Shown piece by piece: positions 24,225-33,061 of a DNA stretch of 64,000 nucleotides. The position numbers were made by a program, and so were the translations under genes. The DNA is from Photobacterium swingsii. GTDB taxonomy: Bacteria > Pseudomonadota > Gammaproteobacteria > Enterobacterales > Vibrionaceae. Location of the stretch: NCBI RefSeq assembly GCF_024346715.1, contig NZ_AP024853.1, forward strand, positions 62,001-126,000, read 5' to 3'. The notes under the pieces are model-generated. The model ran no database searches. It saw only the letters and a program-made list of their open reading frames with translations, and was not told the origin of the DNA. Numbering within the stretch: the first letter of the stretch is position 1; each line of letters starts with the position of its first letter.

Positions 24225-25577
24225 ATGGTGGCTCAATGTCAAAATAAATCTTTTAATGGTCGCTTAGTTGCAATTGGATGTAACTATGAACCTTGGATTG
24301 CGCTTTTAGAACAATCAGGCTGGAAAACACACTGTTGTTACGACCTCCGCACGGCTGACTCAATCTTGGATGAATACAGCCCATGTATTTGTATTGTTGA
24401 TTTAAGCAATAATGATTTTAGCTTGAATAGCATTGCTTTGAGGGCAAATAAAACCAAACATGTAAAATGGATTGCTGTTATTAAAAAAGAGCAGCTACAA
24501 ACAGATGCGATATGCCAATTTATTAATAACTTCTGCGTCGATTACTTTTCAGTGCCGATTCCGAGTAACCATTTACTCGAGACTGTAGGGCATCAGCTGG
24601 GGATGTTAGAAATAGAAGCCAGCTCTTGGGTGGAAATTACATCGCAGCATGATATGGGATTATTTGGCGAATCTAAATCAATAAAGCAGCTACGAGACAT
24701 GGTACGTAGAGTGGCCTCTACGGATGTAAATGTATTTTTAACAGGCGAAAATGGTACAGGTAAGGAGTTGATTGCTAAATCAATTCACAATTTATCTAAA
24801 CGCAAGAATGCCGCTTTTGTTACTGTTAATTGTGGTTCTTTATCGAAAGATGATGAGAAAGTAGCATTTCTAAGAACATCAACAGCAGACCTAAAAGAAG
24901 ATGGTGAACTTCGTGCAACAGGCACTATCTTGCTTGATAACGTTGAAGAACTATCGAAAGAGCTTCAAGACGAGCTGTTGAATTACTTACAAGCACCCGC
25001 GAATGATACTTTAGAGGATGACTCTCATTGTGATATTCGCATTGTTGCTTCTTCAAGCTCAGATCTTGAAAATGCTGTTTTGAATGGTGAGTTTAGTAAG
25101 GAATTGTTTTACCGCCTTAATGTGTTCCATATAAAAGTACCAACCTTGCGCGAGCGTGGTTCGGATATTTTTATGCTGGCGGAAAAATTCCTAGCCAAGT
25201 TTGCGACGGAATACAGCACCATGGCATCGACATTCTCTGAAGATTCGAAGCAGCTATTGTTACGTTATAGCTGGCCGGGTAATGTTCGTGAATTGATCAA
25301 TCAAGTTAAACGGGCAGCATTATTGGCAGAAGGCAATGAAGTAAGGGCGGAGCACTTTGATTTACCTAGTAAAGCGAACTTAAAGCAGAGCTTGCGTAAT
25401 ATTAAAGATGAGGCTGAAAAAGATGTTTTGGTGGCTGTGCTAGAAACGCATCGTGGGCAAGTTGCATCAGCAGCGAAAGACCTAGGTGTATCACGTGCGA
25501 CTATGTATCGCTTGCTCAACAAACACAATATCGTACCAGATGTAAGGCACTACAATAGCAGTTTTATGCGTGAGTAA
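24225..25577 (+). CDS. VpsR-type regulator (degenerate AAA+, Fis HTH)
   Basis: The 450-residue protein starts at ATG 24225 with AAGGTG before it (a GTG 9 bp upstream lacks room for a ribosome site). The N-terminal REC-like domain has D59 in CICIVDLSNNDF, aligned with D59 of VpsR. NFCVDYFSVPIP and HQLGMLEIE also follow VpsR. The AAA+ domain has Walker A GENGTGKE, a degenerate Walker B (ILLDNVEEL) and RLNVFHIKVPTLRER. The GAFTGA sigma-54 loop is absent. A Fis-type HTH ends it (GQVASAAKDLGVSRATMYRL). VpsR binds c-di-GMP and activates biofilm-matrix genes without sigma-54. Here it sits beside a Fap-like cluster and probably controls it. Confidence 0.85.
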   Translation: MVAQCQNKSFNGRLVAIGCNYEPWIALLEQSGWKTHCCYDLRTADSILDEYSPCICIVDLSNNDFSLNSIALRANKTKHVKWIAVIKKEQLQTDAICQFINNFCVDYFSVPIPSNHLLETVGHQLGMLEIEASSWVEITSQHDMGLFGESKSIKQLRDMVRRVASTDVNVFLTGENGTGKELIAKSIHNLSKRKNAAFVTVNCGSLSKDDEKVAFLRTSTADLKEDGELRATGTILLDNVEELSKELQDELLNYLQAPANDTLEDDSHCDIRIVASSSSDLENAVLNGEFSKELFYRLNVFHIKVPTLRERGSDIFMLAEKFLAKFATEYSTMASTFSEDSKQLLLRYSWPGNVRELINQVKRAALLAEGNEVRAEHFDLPSKANLKQSLRNIKDEAEKDVLVAVLETHRGQVASAAKDLGVSRATMYRLLNKHNIVPDVRHYNSSFMRE

Positions 25578-25603
25578 TTTTGTGGCCATATAGCCTAATA
25601 AGT

Positions 25604-25631
25604 AAAAATCCAGCCATTGGCTGGATTTTTT
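25604..25631. terminator. Bidirectional terminator
   Basis: AAAAATCCAGCC-att-GGCTGGATTTTTT lies between the convergent VpsR-type gene and the first trypsin gene. Confidence 0.88.
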
Positions 25632-25642
25632 AATTGCTACGC

Positions 25643-26716
25643 TTATTTATTACGGCGAAGCCAGCCGAATAGACCCAGCACAAGTAAACCAGAAAGTGGC
25701 ATAGTACCACCACCACCATTGGAGCCTGATGTTGGTTGCTTAGGTTTTACGGTTTTCCAATGCGGATTGAAAGGGTCATATTTGTAGCTTGCTTTTGGCA
25801 GTGAAGATAATGACAAGCCCGTTTTTCCTTCTATCCATGTACGGTAGTATGGAACCTGAGTGTATAAGCCGTTGTTATCGACTATCCCTTTGTTTTTTAA
25901 ACTACATAATGCCCCATTACTTGTCGCACCGATAAGGCGAAGACCTTTATCTGTATCAGCACTATTTGCTGGATTTTGCCAAACAAGCGGGCCACCTGAA
26001 TCGCCACGACAAACATCTTTTTTTACATTGGCTTTATTAGAGTCAGCACATACGAAGAAGTTACCTGTTTGGCTGTAGGTATTACACTGATTGTCAGGAA
26101 TACCTGCTAGTTCAACAACTTGTAGCTCGTCAGCAATTTTATTTTGTGTACCTAAATGGCCCCAGCCAGAAGCAATTAGCGTTGCCTTAGAGTCTTGATT
26201 TTTCACATAGTATTGTTCAAAAGATTTATCAGCGTCACTTTGCTCTTTGGCTGTCGCGATTGAAATCGCTTTGCCACCCTGAGCAAACAAAGAGTTTTTT
26301 ACACGAACAACAGCGATATCATCATTAAAGTTAGTTGAGCTGTCATTCTCATCGTATTTGAAGTTGCTATGATAAATGACTTCTTCAACGCTTATTGCAT
26401 TTGATATATCGAGAATGCCATTACTGATCGGGGATTTAGTTTGGCCAACAAAAACATAGTCGCCTTTGTTGAGTACCGCAGTTGAGGTGCCACTATCATT
26501 TTTTACCGCGCAATGAGCCGCCGTTACAATCCAATGATCAGAGATAATTGAGCCACCACACAGAGAGCCTTGGCTGCTAACGAGCATAACTTGCCATGGT
26601 AGTAGATCTTGGATGGCAGTATCACCATTCATTACTTTTGCTTGTGGTGTTGAGGCGTAAGACTGTGCTGCGCTAAGTATGCAGAGCGCAGTCATAAGGA
26701 ACTTCATCTTTTTCAT
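25643..26716 (-). CDS. Secreted trypsin-like protease with GlyGly-CTERM anchor
   Basis: The 357-residue protein begins at ATG 26716 with a signal peptide (MKKMKFLMTALCILSAAQSYA). The chymotrypsin-fold domain has the triad in VTAAHC, NDDIAVVRV and CRGDSGGPL. The activation-like site is AKVMNGDTAIQDLLPWQVML. The C-terminus has a Gly-rich linker (GSNGGGGTMPL), a hydrophobic helix (SGLLVLGLFGWL) and RRNK, which is a GlyGly-CTERM sorting signal processed by rhombosortase, as in VesB-type proteases of Vibrio. Export is expected by the type II pathway. It is a tandem paralogue of the next gene. No rhombosortase gene is in the window. Confidence 0.9.
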   Translation of the reverse strand: MKKMKFLMTALCILSAAQSYASTPQAKVMNGDTAIQDLLPWQVMLVSSQGSLCGGSIISDHWIVTAAHCAVKNDSGTSTAVLNKGDYVFVGQTKSPISNGILDISNAISVEEVIYHSNFKYDENDSSTNFNDDIAVVRVKNSLFAQGGKAISIATAKEQSDADKSFEQYYVKNQDSKATLIASGWGHLGTQNKIADELQVVELAGIPDNQCNTYSQTGNFFVCADSNKANVKKDVCRGDSGGPLVWQNPANSADTDKGLRLIGATSNGALCSLKNKGIVDNNGLYTQVPYYRTWIEGKTGLSLSSLPKASYKYDPFNPHWKTVKPKQPTSGSNGGGGTMPLSGLLVLGLFGWLRRNK

Positions 26717-26879
26717 GATATCGGCTTCTTGTATGTGAACGGTGTTTTTTATTCTGAGTGGATAATATACAGCTGAAATTAAAAAGCGAATAAATGCTAA
26801 CAAAATGTGATCTAGATCTTGTTTTGGTTTGATTGTGCCGAACTGTGTTGCTGTTTATATTTCTGCTTAAGCTTATAAA

Positions 26880-26917
26880 AAGTAGAACACCCAAATAGTA
26901 TTACTGTTTGGGCGTTC
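26880..26917 (-). terminator. Terminator of the second trypsin gene
   Basis: GAACACCCAAA pairs with TTTGGGCGTTC except for one mismatch. The minus-strand tail is TACTTTTTATA. Confidence 0.6.
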
Positions 26918-26954
26918 GTACTTAGTGTTAAACGACTTGTGTAATATGGGCGTA

Positions 26955-28082
26955 TTATTTGCTACGACGCAACCAAGCAAATATACCTAGCGTAAGCAAA
27001 CCAAATAGCGGAACGCTACCACCGCCGCTAGAGTTTGTATCTGGCTTCTTCGGCTCTTTGGGTGGGGTATTTTTTACCACTTTGAAAGGGTCATATTTAT
27101 AGCTAGGCATAGGAATCGAATCTAAATTTAGACCTGTTTTCGTTTCTATCCAATCTCGGTAGTAGGATACTTGCGTATATAAGCCATCACCATCTGTTAG
27201 CCCGTCTTTTTTAGCGCTGCACAGCGGACCATTACTGGTAGCACCTACTAGACGTAACCCTTTGTCGGCATCATTCACATTTGCAGGATTCTGCCAAATT
27301 AAAGGGCCGCCTGAATCACCGCGGCATACATCTTTTTTCACCGCGGCACGGTTAGAGTCAGCACAGACAAAGTAATTGCCTTTGAACTGAGGGCTATCAC
27401 ATTGGCTATCTGGAATACCAGCAAGTTTTATAACTTGAAGAGTCTCTGATGTTTTGTTTTGTGTACCTAAGTGTCCCCAACCTGATGCAATCAAGGTTGC
27501 TTGAGAGTCTTGACCGCTCACATAGGTGTTCGCAAATTGCTGGTCAGCCTGTGTTTGCTCAGCGCTTGCTAGATCTGGTTTTTTATATGTTGCAATTCGA
27601 ATGGCTTTACCACCACGATCATATAAAGACGCGTTTACACGGATGAGGGCAATATCGTTATCAAACCGTGTCGCCTGAATCTCAGGATTGTAATCTTTAT
27701 GGGTGATGACTTCTTCTATTACTGTGCCTTTATTAAGGTCTAGGTAGCCACCAAAAAGGTGAGGGTTAGTAGTGCCTGCAAAAATATAGTCACCTTTTTC
27801 AAGCATGACTTTACGGCTACCAAGTTCCACTTTAAACGTACAGTGCGCAGCGGTTACGATCCAATGTTCAGATATGATTGAACCACCACACATAGTGCCG
27901 TAATTCTGCCCATACACCATGACTTGCCACGGTAGTAAATCTTGAATAGCTGCTTCGCCATTCATAACACGTGGTAGTACTGAGGGGGAGTCTGCTGCAA
28001 TCGAGTCTGTTGTTGATGCGGCTAAGGTCGCGCTGGAACCTAACAAGCATAACGTTGCAATAATGGTTTTTGTCTTTTTCAT
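26955..28082 (-). CDS. Secreted trypsin-like protease with GlyGly-CTERM anchor, paralogue
   Basis: The 375-residue protein closely parallels the downstream copy: signal peptide (MKKTKTIIATLCLLGSSATLA), VMNGEAAIQDLLPWQVMVYG, the triad in VTAAHCTF, NDIALIRV and GDSGGPLIW, and an ASGWGHLGTQNK block identical to the other. A propeptide of about 17 residues (DSIAADSPSVLPR) precedes the activation site. The tail is SSGGGSVPLFGLLTLGIFAW then LRRSK, again GlyGly-CTERM. Each copy has its own promoter region and terminator, so they are tandem duplicates rather than one operon. Confidence 0.9.
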   Translation of the reverse strand: MKKTKTIIATLCLLGSSATLAASTTDSIAADSPSVLPRVMNGEAAIQDLLPWQVMVYGQNYGTMCGGSIISEHWIVTAAHCTFKVELGSRKVMLEKGDYIFAGTTNPHLFGGYLDLNKGTVIEEVITHKDYNPEIQATRFDNDIALIRVNASLYDRGGKAIRIATYKKPDLASAEQTQADQQFANTYVSGQDSQATLIASGWGHLGTQNKTSETLQVIKLAGIPDSQCDSPQFKGNYFVCADSNRAAVKKDVCRGDSGGPLIWQNPANVNDADKGLRLVGATSNGPLCSAKKDGLTDGDGLYTQVSYYRDWIETKTGLNLDSIPMPSYKYDPFKVVKNTPPKEPKKPDTNSSGGGSVPLFGLLTLGIFAWLRRSK

Positions 28083-28327
28083 TTATCACCTTAATGTACG
28101 GTGTTTTTATATATACGGGCAATATACAGGCATTTTTGTGCTGTTGATATGCGGCCTTAATGAAACGTGATGATTATCACTAATAGTAATGATTCTTGAT
28201 TAGGTTATAGGTTGCTTTCGGTTGTTATCTGATCGAAGACAAATAAGCGATGACTAACTATCGAATCTGTCGATGTTGCTCGTTACTATAGAAGGGTATT
28301 TCTTATTATGGTGTTAGGTTTGAAGTT

Positions 28328-29152
28328 ATGGCATTTAAAGATGTAATTGGATTTGGTGTAGCAGGTAACTTTGCTGGGCATTTAGAACAGGCTGGTGAAG
28401 CCAAAGACTTTTTAGCTGTAGAGGTAAAAGAAGCAATTCAGCCTAAAGCTATTTTTCCTTTTTATGTTCCTGCGAAAGAAGCAGGTTTTCTTTCTACTTA
28501 TCCTTTGTCGTCAGACACTATTGTGCCACCCAACGATGCTGATAACTTACAGATTGAACCTGAAGTAGCACTCTTGTGTGATATCGAATATCAAGGCACG
28601 CAGGTTGTTGGCCTGAAGCCAGTAAAATTTGCAGCTTATAACGATTGTTCTATTCGCAAACCAAATGCGAAGAAGATCAGTGAAAAGAAAAACTGGGGTG
28701 CGGACACCAAAGGTATTGCTGCTGAACTGTTTGACCTTGACCACCTTGCTGAAGGGGGCATGCTTGATGATTATCGTATAGCAAGCTTCCATAAACGTGG
28801 TGATACTACTGAGCGTTACGGTGAAGATAGCCCTGTTATTGGTTACAGTTATTTTCATCAACAACTTTTAGATTGGATTGTTGATCGTATGAATAATCAG
28901 CAAGACGTAGGCCCTACAGAAAACATCGCTGAGTTATTGTCGCACGCAGATTATCCTTCTCAAGCATTAATCAGTATAGGTGCTACACGTTATACCGAGT
29001 ATGGGGAAACACACTTCCTGCAGTCGGGTGATACAAGCATTGTTGTTGTTTATAATGGCAAGCAGTATCAGGAAGATGAAATTGCAACAATGGCAAAAGA
29101 GAATAACTTTGCTGAAAGTGGCTTGTCGGCACTTGTACAGCATGTGGCCTAA
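28328..29152 (+). CDS. DUF5718 family protein
   Basis: The 274-residue soluble protein has MAFKDVIGFGVAGNFAGHLE at the start, PKAIFPFYVPA, EPEVALLCDIEY and AYNDCSIRKPNAKKISEKKN. I recognise this as the DUF5718 family, of unknown function, whose fold resembles fumarylacetoacetate-hydrolase-type enzymes. No signal peptide. It is flanked by convergent LpxR and divergent trypsin genes, so it stands alone. Confidence 0.8.
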   Translation: MAFKDVIGFGVAGNFAGHLEQAGEAKDFLAVEVKEAIQPKAIFPFYVPAKEAGFLSTYPLSSDTIVPPNDADNLQIEPEVALLCDIEYQGTQVVGLKPVKFAAYNDCSIRKPNAKKISEKKNWGADTKGIAAELFDLDHLAEGGMLDDYRIASFHKRGDTTERYGEDSPVIGYSYFHQQLLDWIVDRMNNQQDVGPTENIAELLSHADYPSQALISIGATRYTEYGETHFLQSGDTSIVVVYNGKQYQEDEIATMAKENNFAESGLSALVQHVA

Positions 29153-29253
29153 ATTTCATGACTGAATGACCTTGCTCTGTTTACTTGTTTTCGTTTTTAT
29201 AACAGACACATTAAACAGAGCTTGATTTGGCATTTTGTGGCAGAGATTGGCTT

Positions 29254-30294
29254 TTAATAACGATAAAAGATTTTAAAGGCGCCGTAAGGGCTAATATCTT
29301 GGGAATCTTCTTCAAAGCTTCTTGTATCAGCTGCCATACTTAAACTGATCCCCCACCTTGGGCGATATAATACGACCCCAGCAGTGATGGTAGCTTGCCA
29401 ATGCTGTAAGGTCACATCATACACTTCGTCTGGCTTATTACCCTCGATGGTGATGTCATTAAATCGATATCGACCTTCAAGGCCCGCATATAAAAAGTAT
29501 CCTGAGCGACTAGATGAGAGGAGCCCGAGATCTGTTGTTTGGTTGGGTGTGAAGCCTGTAGAACCGAAGGTTTCTGATAATTGACTTCCCCAACGCACCA
29601 CGCTACCTAAAGCAGCTTCACTCCGGTAATTTCCAGCATCTAAGCGACCGACTGCACTCCATTCCCATTGTTTGTCTTTAATGGAAGAAAAGCGATTAAA
29701 GAGTTGATGCCCTTCGTAATTTACGTTTGCAATGATCTGGTTTTCAATTTGATAAGCCCAACCTTGCGGGGCTTTTGATGGTGTCACGCTGTGAACGAAT
29801 TTTTGTGCACTTTCAGCCAGTGAATTAGGTCCAACTGTTCCTAAACGGAAGGTGAGTTTATCGGCTCTGCTTGCTGTGTACTGAAATATGCCAGTATCGA
29901 GAAATAGTAGACCGGCATAGGGCCGTTCATTGGGTTGAGGTTGTTCTAGTGTAATATCGCTGGGAGTCCACATTTGCTGTCCCAACTTTAGACGCCAGCC
30001 TTGCCAAGCATGACTCTGCAATGGCAGCCAATTAGCAATAGTCGAGATAGGAAAAGGGGTTTGGTTAGCAAGATCTGTTGTTACTGCAGAATTGTAGTTA
30101 AGGAAAATACCATTGGTATAGTTTTGATCATTTTGAACAATACCATCGTTCTCCATTGAAAACGAAATGCTGCGAAGGGTATTCGAATCTTGTATTGTGG
30201 CAGCTTGTACGCTACTGGTTAGAGTACTGGCGAAGAGTGTTGAGGCAATTGCGATGCTGCAAAAAAATGCGTGCTCTTTATTCTGTGTTCTCAT
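29254..30294 (-). CDS. lpxR: LpxR-like lipid A deacylase
   Basis: A 346-residue outer-membrane beta-barrel protein with a signal peptide ending near SVQA. Family motifs are SMENDGIVQNDQNYTNGIFL (Asn/Asp/Thr active-site region), NERPYAGLLFLD, GTVGPNSLAE and the catalytic histidine in QKFVHSV, followed by APQGWAYQIENQ. LpxR removes the 3'-acyloxyacyl group of lipid A and can lower endotoxin recognition. The C-terminus ends FKIFYRY with a terminal aromatic, as in barrels. It overlaps the extended frame of the next gene but not its real start. Confidence 0.88.
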   Translation of the reverse strand: MRTQNKEHAFFCSIAIASTLFASTLTSSVQAATIQDSNTLRSISFSMENDGIVQNDQNYTNGIFLNYNSAVTTDLANQTPFPISTIANWLPLQSHAWQGWRLKLGQQMWTPSDITLEQPQPNERPYAGLLFLDTGIFQYTASRADKLTFRLGTVGPNSLAESAQKFVHSVTPSKAPQGWAYQIENQIIANVNYEGHQLFNRFSSIKDKQWEWSAVGRLDAGNYRSEAALGSVVRWGSQLSETFGSTGFTPNQTTDLGLLSSSRSGYFLYAGLEGRYRFNDITIEGNKPDEVYDVTLQHWQATITAGVVLYRPRWGISLSMAADTRSFEEDSQDISPYGAFKIFYRY

Positions 30295-30419
30295 CGACAG
30301 CCTTATTGATAATTCACATACATCCGAATTATAAAATTTATACGATATGCTATTTTAAAACACTGACGTATCTGTCAAATTTACGATTAAGGCAGCATGA
30401 AGAGATAAAAGGAACTACT

Positions 30420-31271
30420 GTGGATATACCTTCATCCGTTATTTCGGCTAAATGGCTTAGTCAGCATATTGATCACCCATCGATAACCGTCTTGGATGCC
30501 AGCTGGTTTATGCCAGGATCAGAGCGTTTCCCTCAACAAGAGTGGGCAGCTAAACGTATACCTGGCTCACTCTTCTTTGATTTTGATAACAAGATAAAAT
30601 CACATGAGTCACAGTTACCACACATGCTACCTACAGCTGAAGACTTCGCACATGAAGTATCAAAGCTTGGTATTAGTAACGATAGCACCTTAATTGTTTA
30701 TGACAGTGTGGGGCTATTTTCATCGCCTCGTGTGTGGTGGATGTTTAAAGCGATGGGGCATAATAACGTTGCTGTACTTGACGGTGGGCTGCCAGCTTGG
30801 ATTGCGGCTGGTGGCGCAATAGCTACACAAGCACCAGCAACAGAAATATCCGTAACCACTTATATAGCTAAGCTTCAAACCCGTTGGATTGCGAGTGCTG
30901 ACGATGTAAACCAGCAACTGACGAATGAAGCTGTCACGGTAGTCGATGCAAGGCCAGCTGAAAGGTTCGCCGGCAAGCAAGTCGAGCCTCGACAAGGAGT
31001 ACGTAGCGGACATATGCCGAACGCAAAAAATTTACCATTCCCTAAAGTTGTGTTCGATGGCAAGTTGGCTGATAGTGAACGGCTTAACAAATCTTTTGAT
31101 GAGTTAGCGCCCATTCAGCAGCGTTATATTTTCACATGTGGCTCAGGGATCACTGCGTGTATTCTTGCGCTGGCAGCGGAGCAAACAGGCCGTGAGAATA
31201 TTGCGGTTTATGATGGCTCATGGACGGAGTGGGGAAGCAATGAAGAGTACCCAGTTGTTAAAGATGAGTAA
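30420..31271 (+). CDS. sseA: 3-mercaptopyruvate sulfurtransferase-like (tandem rhodanese)
   Basis: The 283-residue protein has two rhodanese domains. The inactive N-terminal one has VLDASWFMPGSERFPQQEW and RIPGSLFFDFD. The C-terminal one carries the active cysteine in TCGSGITACILAL, the CGSGxTA loop of mercaptopyruvate sulfurtransferases. The start is a GTG at 30420 with AAAAGGAAC upstream. The longer frame from 30156 is antisense to the lpxR signal-peptide region and is not real. It transfers sulfur from 3-mercaptopyruvate to thiophilic acceptors. Confidence 0.9.
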   Translation: MDIPSSVISAKWLSQHIDHPSITVLDASWFMPGSERFPQQEWAAKRIPGSLFFDFDNKIKSHESQLPHMLPTAEDFAHEVSKLGISNDSTLIVYDSVGLFSSPRVWWMFKAMGHNNVAVLDGGLPAWIAAGGAIATQAPATEISVTTYIAKLQTRWIASADDVNQQLTNEAVTVVDARPAERFAGKQVEPRQGVRSGHMPNAKNLPFPKVVFDGKLADSERLNKSFDELAPIQQRYIFTCGSGITACILALAAEQTGRENIAVYDGSWTEWGSNEEYPVVKDE

Positions 31272-31327
31272 GTGTCTGTATTAACTATAGCGATATGGCT
31301 TCATTGACTTAGGTAGCAGTCATATAG

Positions 31328-31391
31328 CAGGCTGATTTGAATTCCTTTTAAAGTGATATCACATTAAATAGAGTTCAAGTCAGCCTGTTTA
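31328..31391 (+). terminator. Long inverted repeat after sseA, probable terminator
   Basis: CAGGCTGATTTGAATTC (31328-31344) and GAGTTCAAGTCAGCCTG (31371-31387) pair along 17 bp with G-U or single mismatches around a 26-nt loop, then TTTATTATTC. Confidence 0.55.
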
Positions 31392-31433
31392 TTATTCTGT
31401 ATCAATGAGGCTATATAGGTTTTGATGCCTGCT

Positions 31434-32261
31434 TTACTGTATTTTAGACGCTAAATACCCTTGTTCATCAATAATTGATTGTCCTTGCGGAGATACGATG
31501 TAATCAACAAAATTCTTCGCTGTTTTGTCAGCTTTTAATGTTTTGTCTTTATATAGCATTAAAAAAGGTCGTGAGATTTTATATTCTCCTGATTCAAGGT
31601 TATCAAGCGTTGGCGATACACCTTCAAAATCAAGTGCTTTTATTGACTGATCAATTGATCCCAAAGAGACATAGCCAATGGCATGTTGATTACCTGAAAC
31701 CAAACTTTTCACCATACCGTTAGTGTTAACGACAATAGCTTGAGGGTTGATGTCAGAAACGCGAATCCCCTTGATATCTTTGGTTAATTCCATGAAATCT
31801 TCAAAAGAAAATCGTGAGCCTGAAGCATTTTCACGGCTAACAACCGCGATTTTTTTATCGGGGCCATTAACTTGGTTCCAGTTAGTGATTTCACCATGGT
31901 AAATCTGAGAGACTTGTGTTTTTGTTAGGTTTTGCACTGGGTTATTTTTGTTAACAACCAAAGCTATACCATCATGCGCAAAGGTTACGCTTTTTAGCTC
32001 GGTCTTGATTTCCTCGTCACTTAAATAACGAGAACTCATACCTAGTTTTGCAGCGCCTTTTTGAACGGCAGTAATGCCCGCAGACGACCCAATCCCTTGT
32101 ACGGCAATTTGATTGCCCTGATTTTGTGCTGAATAGGTTTCAGCTAACACTTCAACAATGTGACTTGCTGACGTTGAACCTGACACCGTCAGCGTTTCTG
32201 CTTGTGTGTTGAATGCCAAACCAGCACACAGTGTTAGCAGGGTGGTAGCCTTTGGGAACAT
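31434..32261 (-). CDS. PstS-family phosphate-binding-like periplasmic protein
   Basis: The 275-residue protein starts at ATG 32261 with GGAGAAA upstream; the frame runs 23 codons further back but without a ribosome site. A signal peptide (MFPKATTLLTLCAGLAFNTQA) is followed by the PstS-type core: TVSGSTSASHIVEVL, GIGSSAGITAVQKGAAKLGM, the SRYLSDEE phosphate loop and SRENASGSRFSFEDF. No pstCAB genes adjoin it. Such orphan PstS-like proteins occur in Vibrio and Pseudomonas, where some have roles in adhesion. Its ligand is likely phosphate (inference). Confidence 0.87.
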   Translation of the reverse strand: MFPKATTLLTLCAGLAFNTQAETLTVSGSTSASHIVEVLAETYSAQNQGNQIAVQGIGSSAGITAVQKGAAKLGMSSRYLSDEEIKTELKSVTFAHDGIALVVNKNNPVQNLTKTQVSQIYHGEITNWNQVNGPDKKIAVVSRENASGSRFSFEDFMELTKDIKGIRVSDINPQAIVVNTNGMVKSLVSGNQHAIGYVSLGSIDQSIKALDFEGVSPTLDNLESGEYKISRPFLMLYKDKTLKADKTAKNFVDYIVSPQGQSIIDEQGYLASKIQ

Positions 32262-32778
32262 AGACTTTCTCCATATTGAAATAATTTTGCGACATCTTAT
32301 TACGGAGATGTGACATTTATGTGAAAACAAAACAGAATGTGATTCTAGTGCTGTATCACGACCTACTTATACAGAGGTGTAATTAGTCTGTTTAAAATGA
32401 ACTTAGATTATTAGCTCTGCGATCTGAGGCTAGCTTGACTTCATTGGTTTCTTGTTTACATGCTCTTTGATGGTGATGGCATAAGTCTGTGATTAAGTTG
32501 CAAAGATTATTCCCAGCAAATGATAATTTGCCTGTACATAAAGAGATATTGAGCGAATTTTGAAGCATACCGCACTTTGTTATGCTCACTGTTGCAATTG
32601 CTGTTTAAAACGATATATATGAAACTATAGGCATTAATTGTGTCTGGGTTTATGCTGATGTGTCATCTTTTTAGAGAGGGGATTGGCAAAGGGAATATAT
32701 TATTGGTGCAGCTGAGTGTGTGAGTAACAGGATGTTGTCGCTCACTGAAAGAGTTGAGATATGTGGTAGGGGCAAACT
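32262..32778. other. Intergenic region upstream of the 55-residue gene
   Basis: The 517-bp stretch has no well-supported gene. A 65-codon GTG frame on the minus strand (32392-32589) has no ribosome site and an unlikely composition. No RNA or repeat was recognised. Confidence 0.4.
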
Positions 32779-32946
32779 ATGGAAAAAGTTGAATTTGTCG
32801 AATTACTATCAAAAATTGATTCGTTGGATAATGAACAATTAAAGATGCTGTATTTGCAATCTAAGCAAGCCTATAACTTGCATAAAATGTCCGAAGTGAG
32901 TGAAATAATCACTCAAGAGGAGCTTGAATTACTGCTACAGCGGTAA
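32779..32946 (+). CDS. Small hypothetical protein (55 aa)
   Basis: ATG 32779 with a GTAGGGGC ribosome site opens a 55-codon frame. It encodes MEKVEFVELLSKIDSLDNEQ followed by LKMLYLQSKQAYNLHKMSEV and an acidic Glu/Leu-rich tail. It is helical and charged, with no signal or membrane part. The composition is coding-like. Family not recognised. A putative regulatory or adaptor microprotein; it is convergent with the diguanylate cyclase gene. Confidence 0.5.
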   Translation: MEKVEFVELLSKIDSLDNEQLKMLYLQSKQAYNLHKMSEVSEIITQEELELLLQR

Positions 32947-33061
32947 AAGGGCAGTTTTAAGACGTAACACCAATCCAACGAGTCGCTGATCGTTCTTATT
33001 GATGAAAAGCACTGGCAACTGCGCTGTAGATTTATATAGATAGAACAGCTTGCTAGTGCCT

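Noticed and set aside
30156-30419. N-terminal extension of the sulfurtransferase
   Set aside because: It is antisense to the lpxR signal-peptide region and has no ribosome site. The GTG at 30420 has AAAAGGAAC and gives the family length.
32392-32589. 65-codon minus-strand frame
   Set aside because: It begins with GTG without a ribosome site, and the translation is rich in Cys and His with no pattern. Treated as non-coding.
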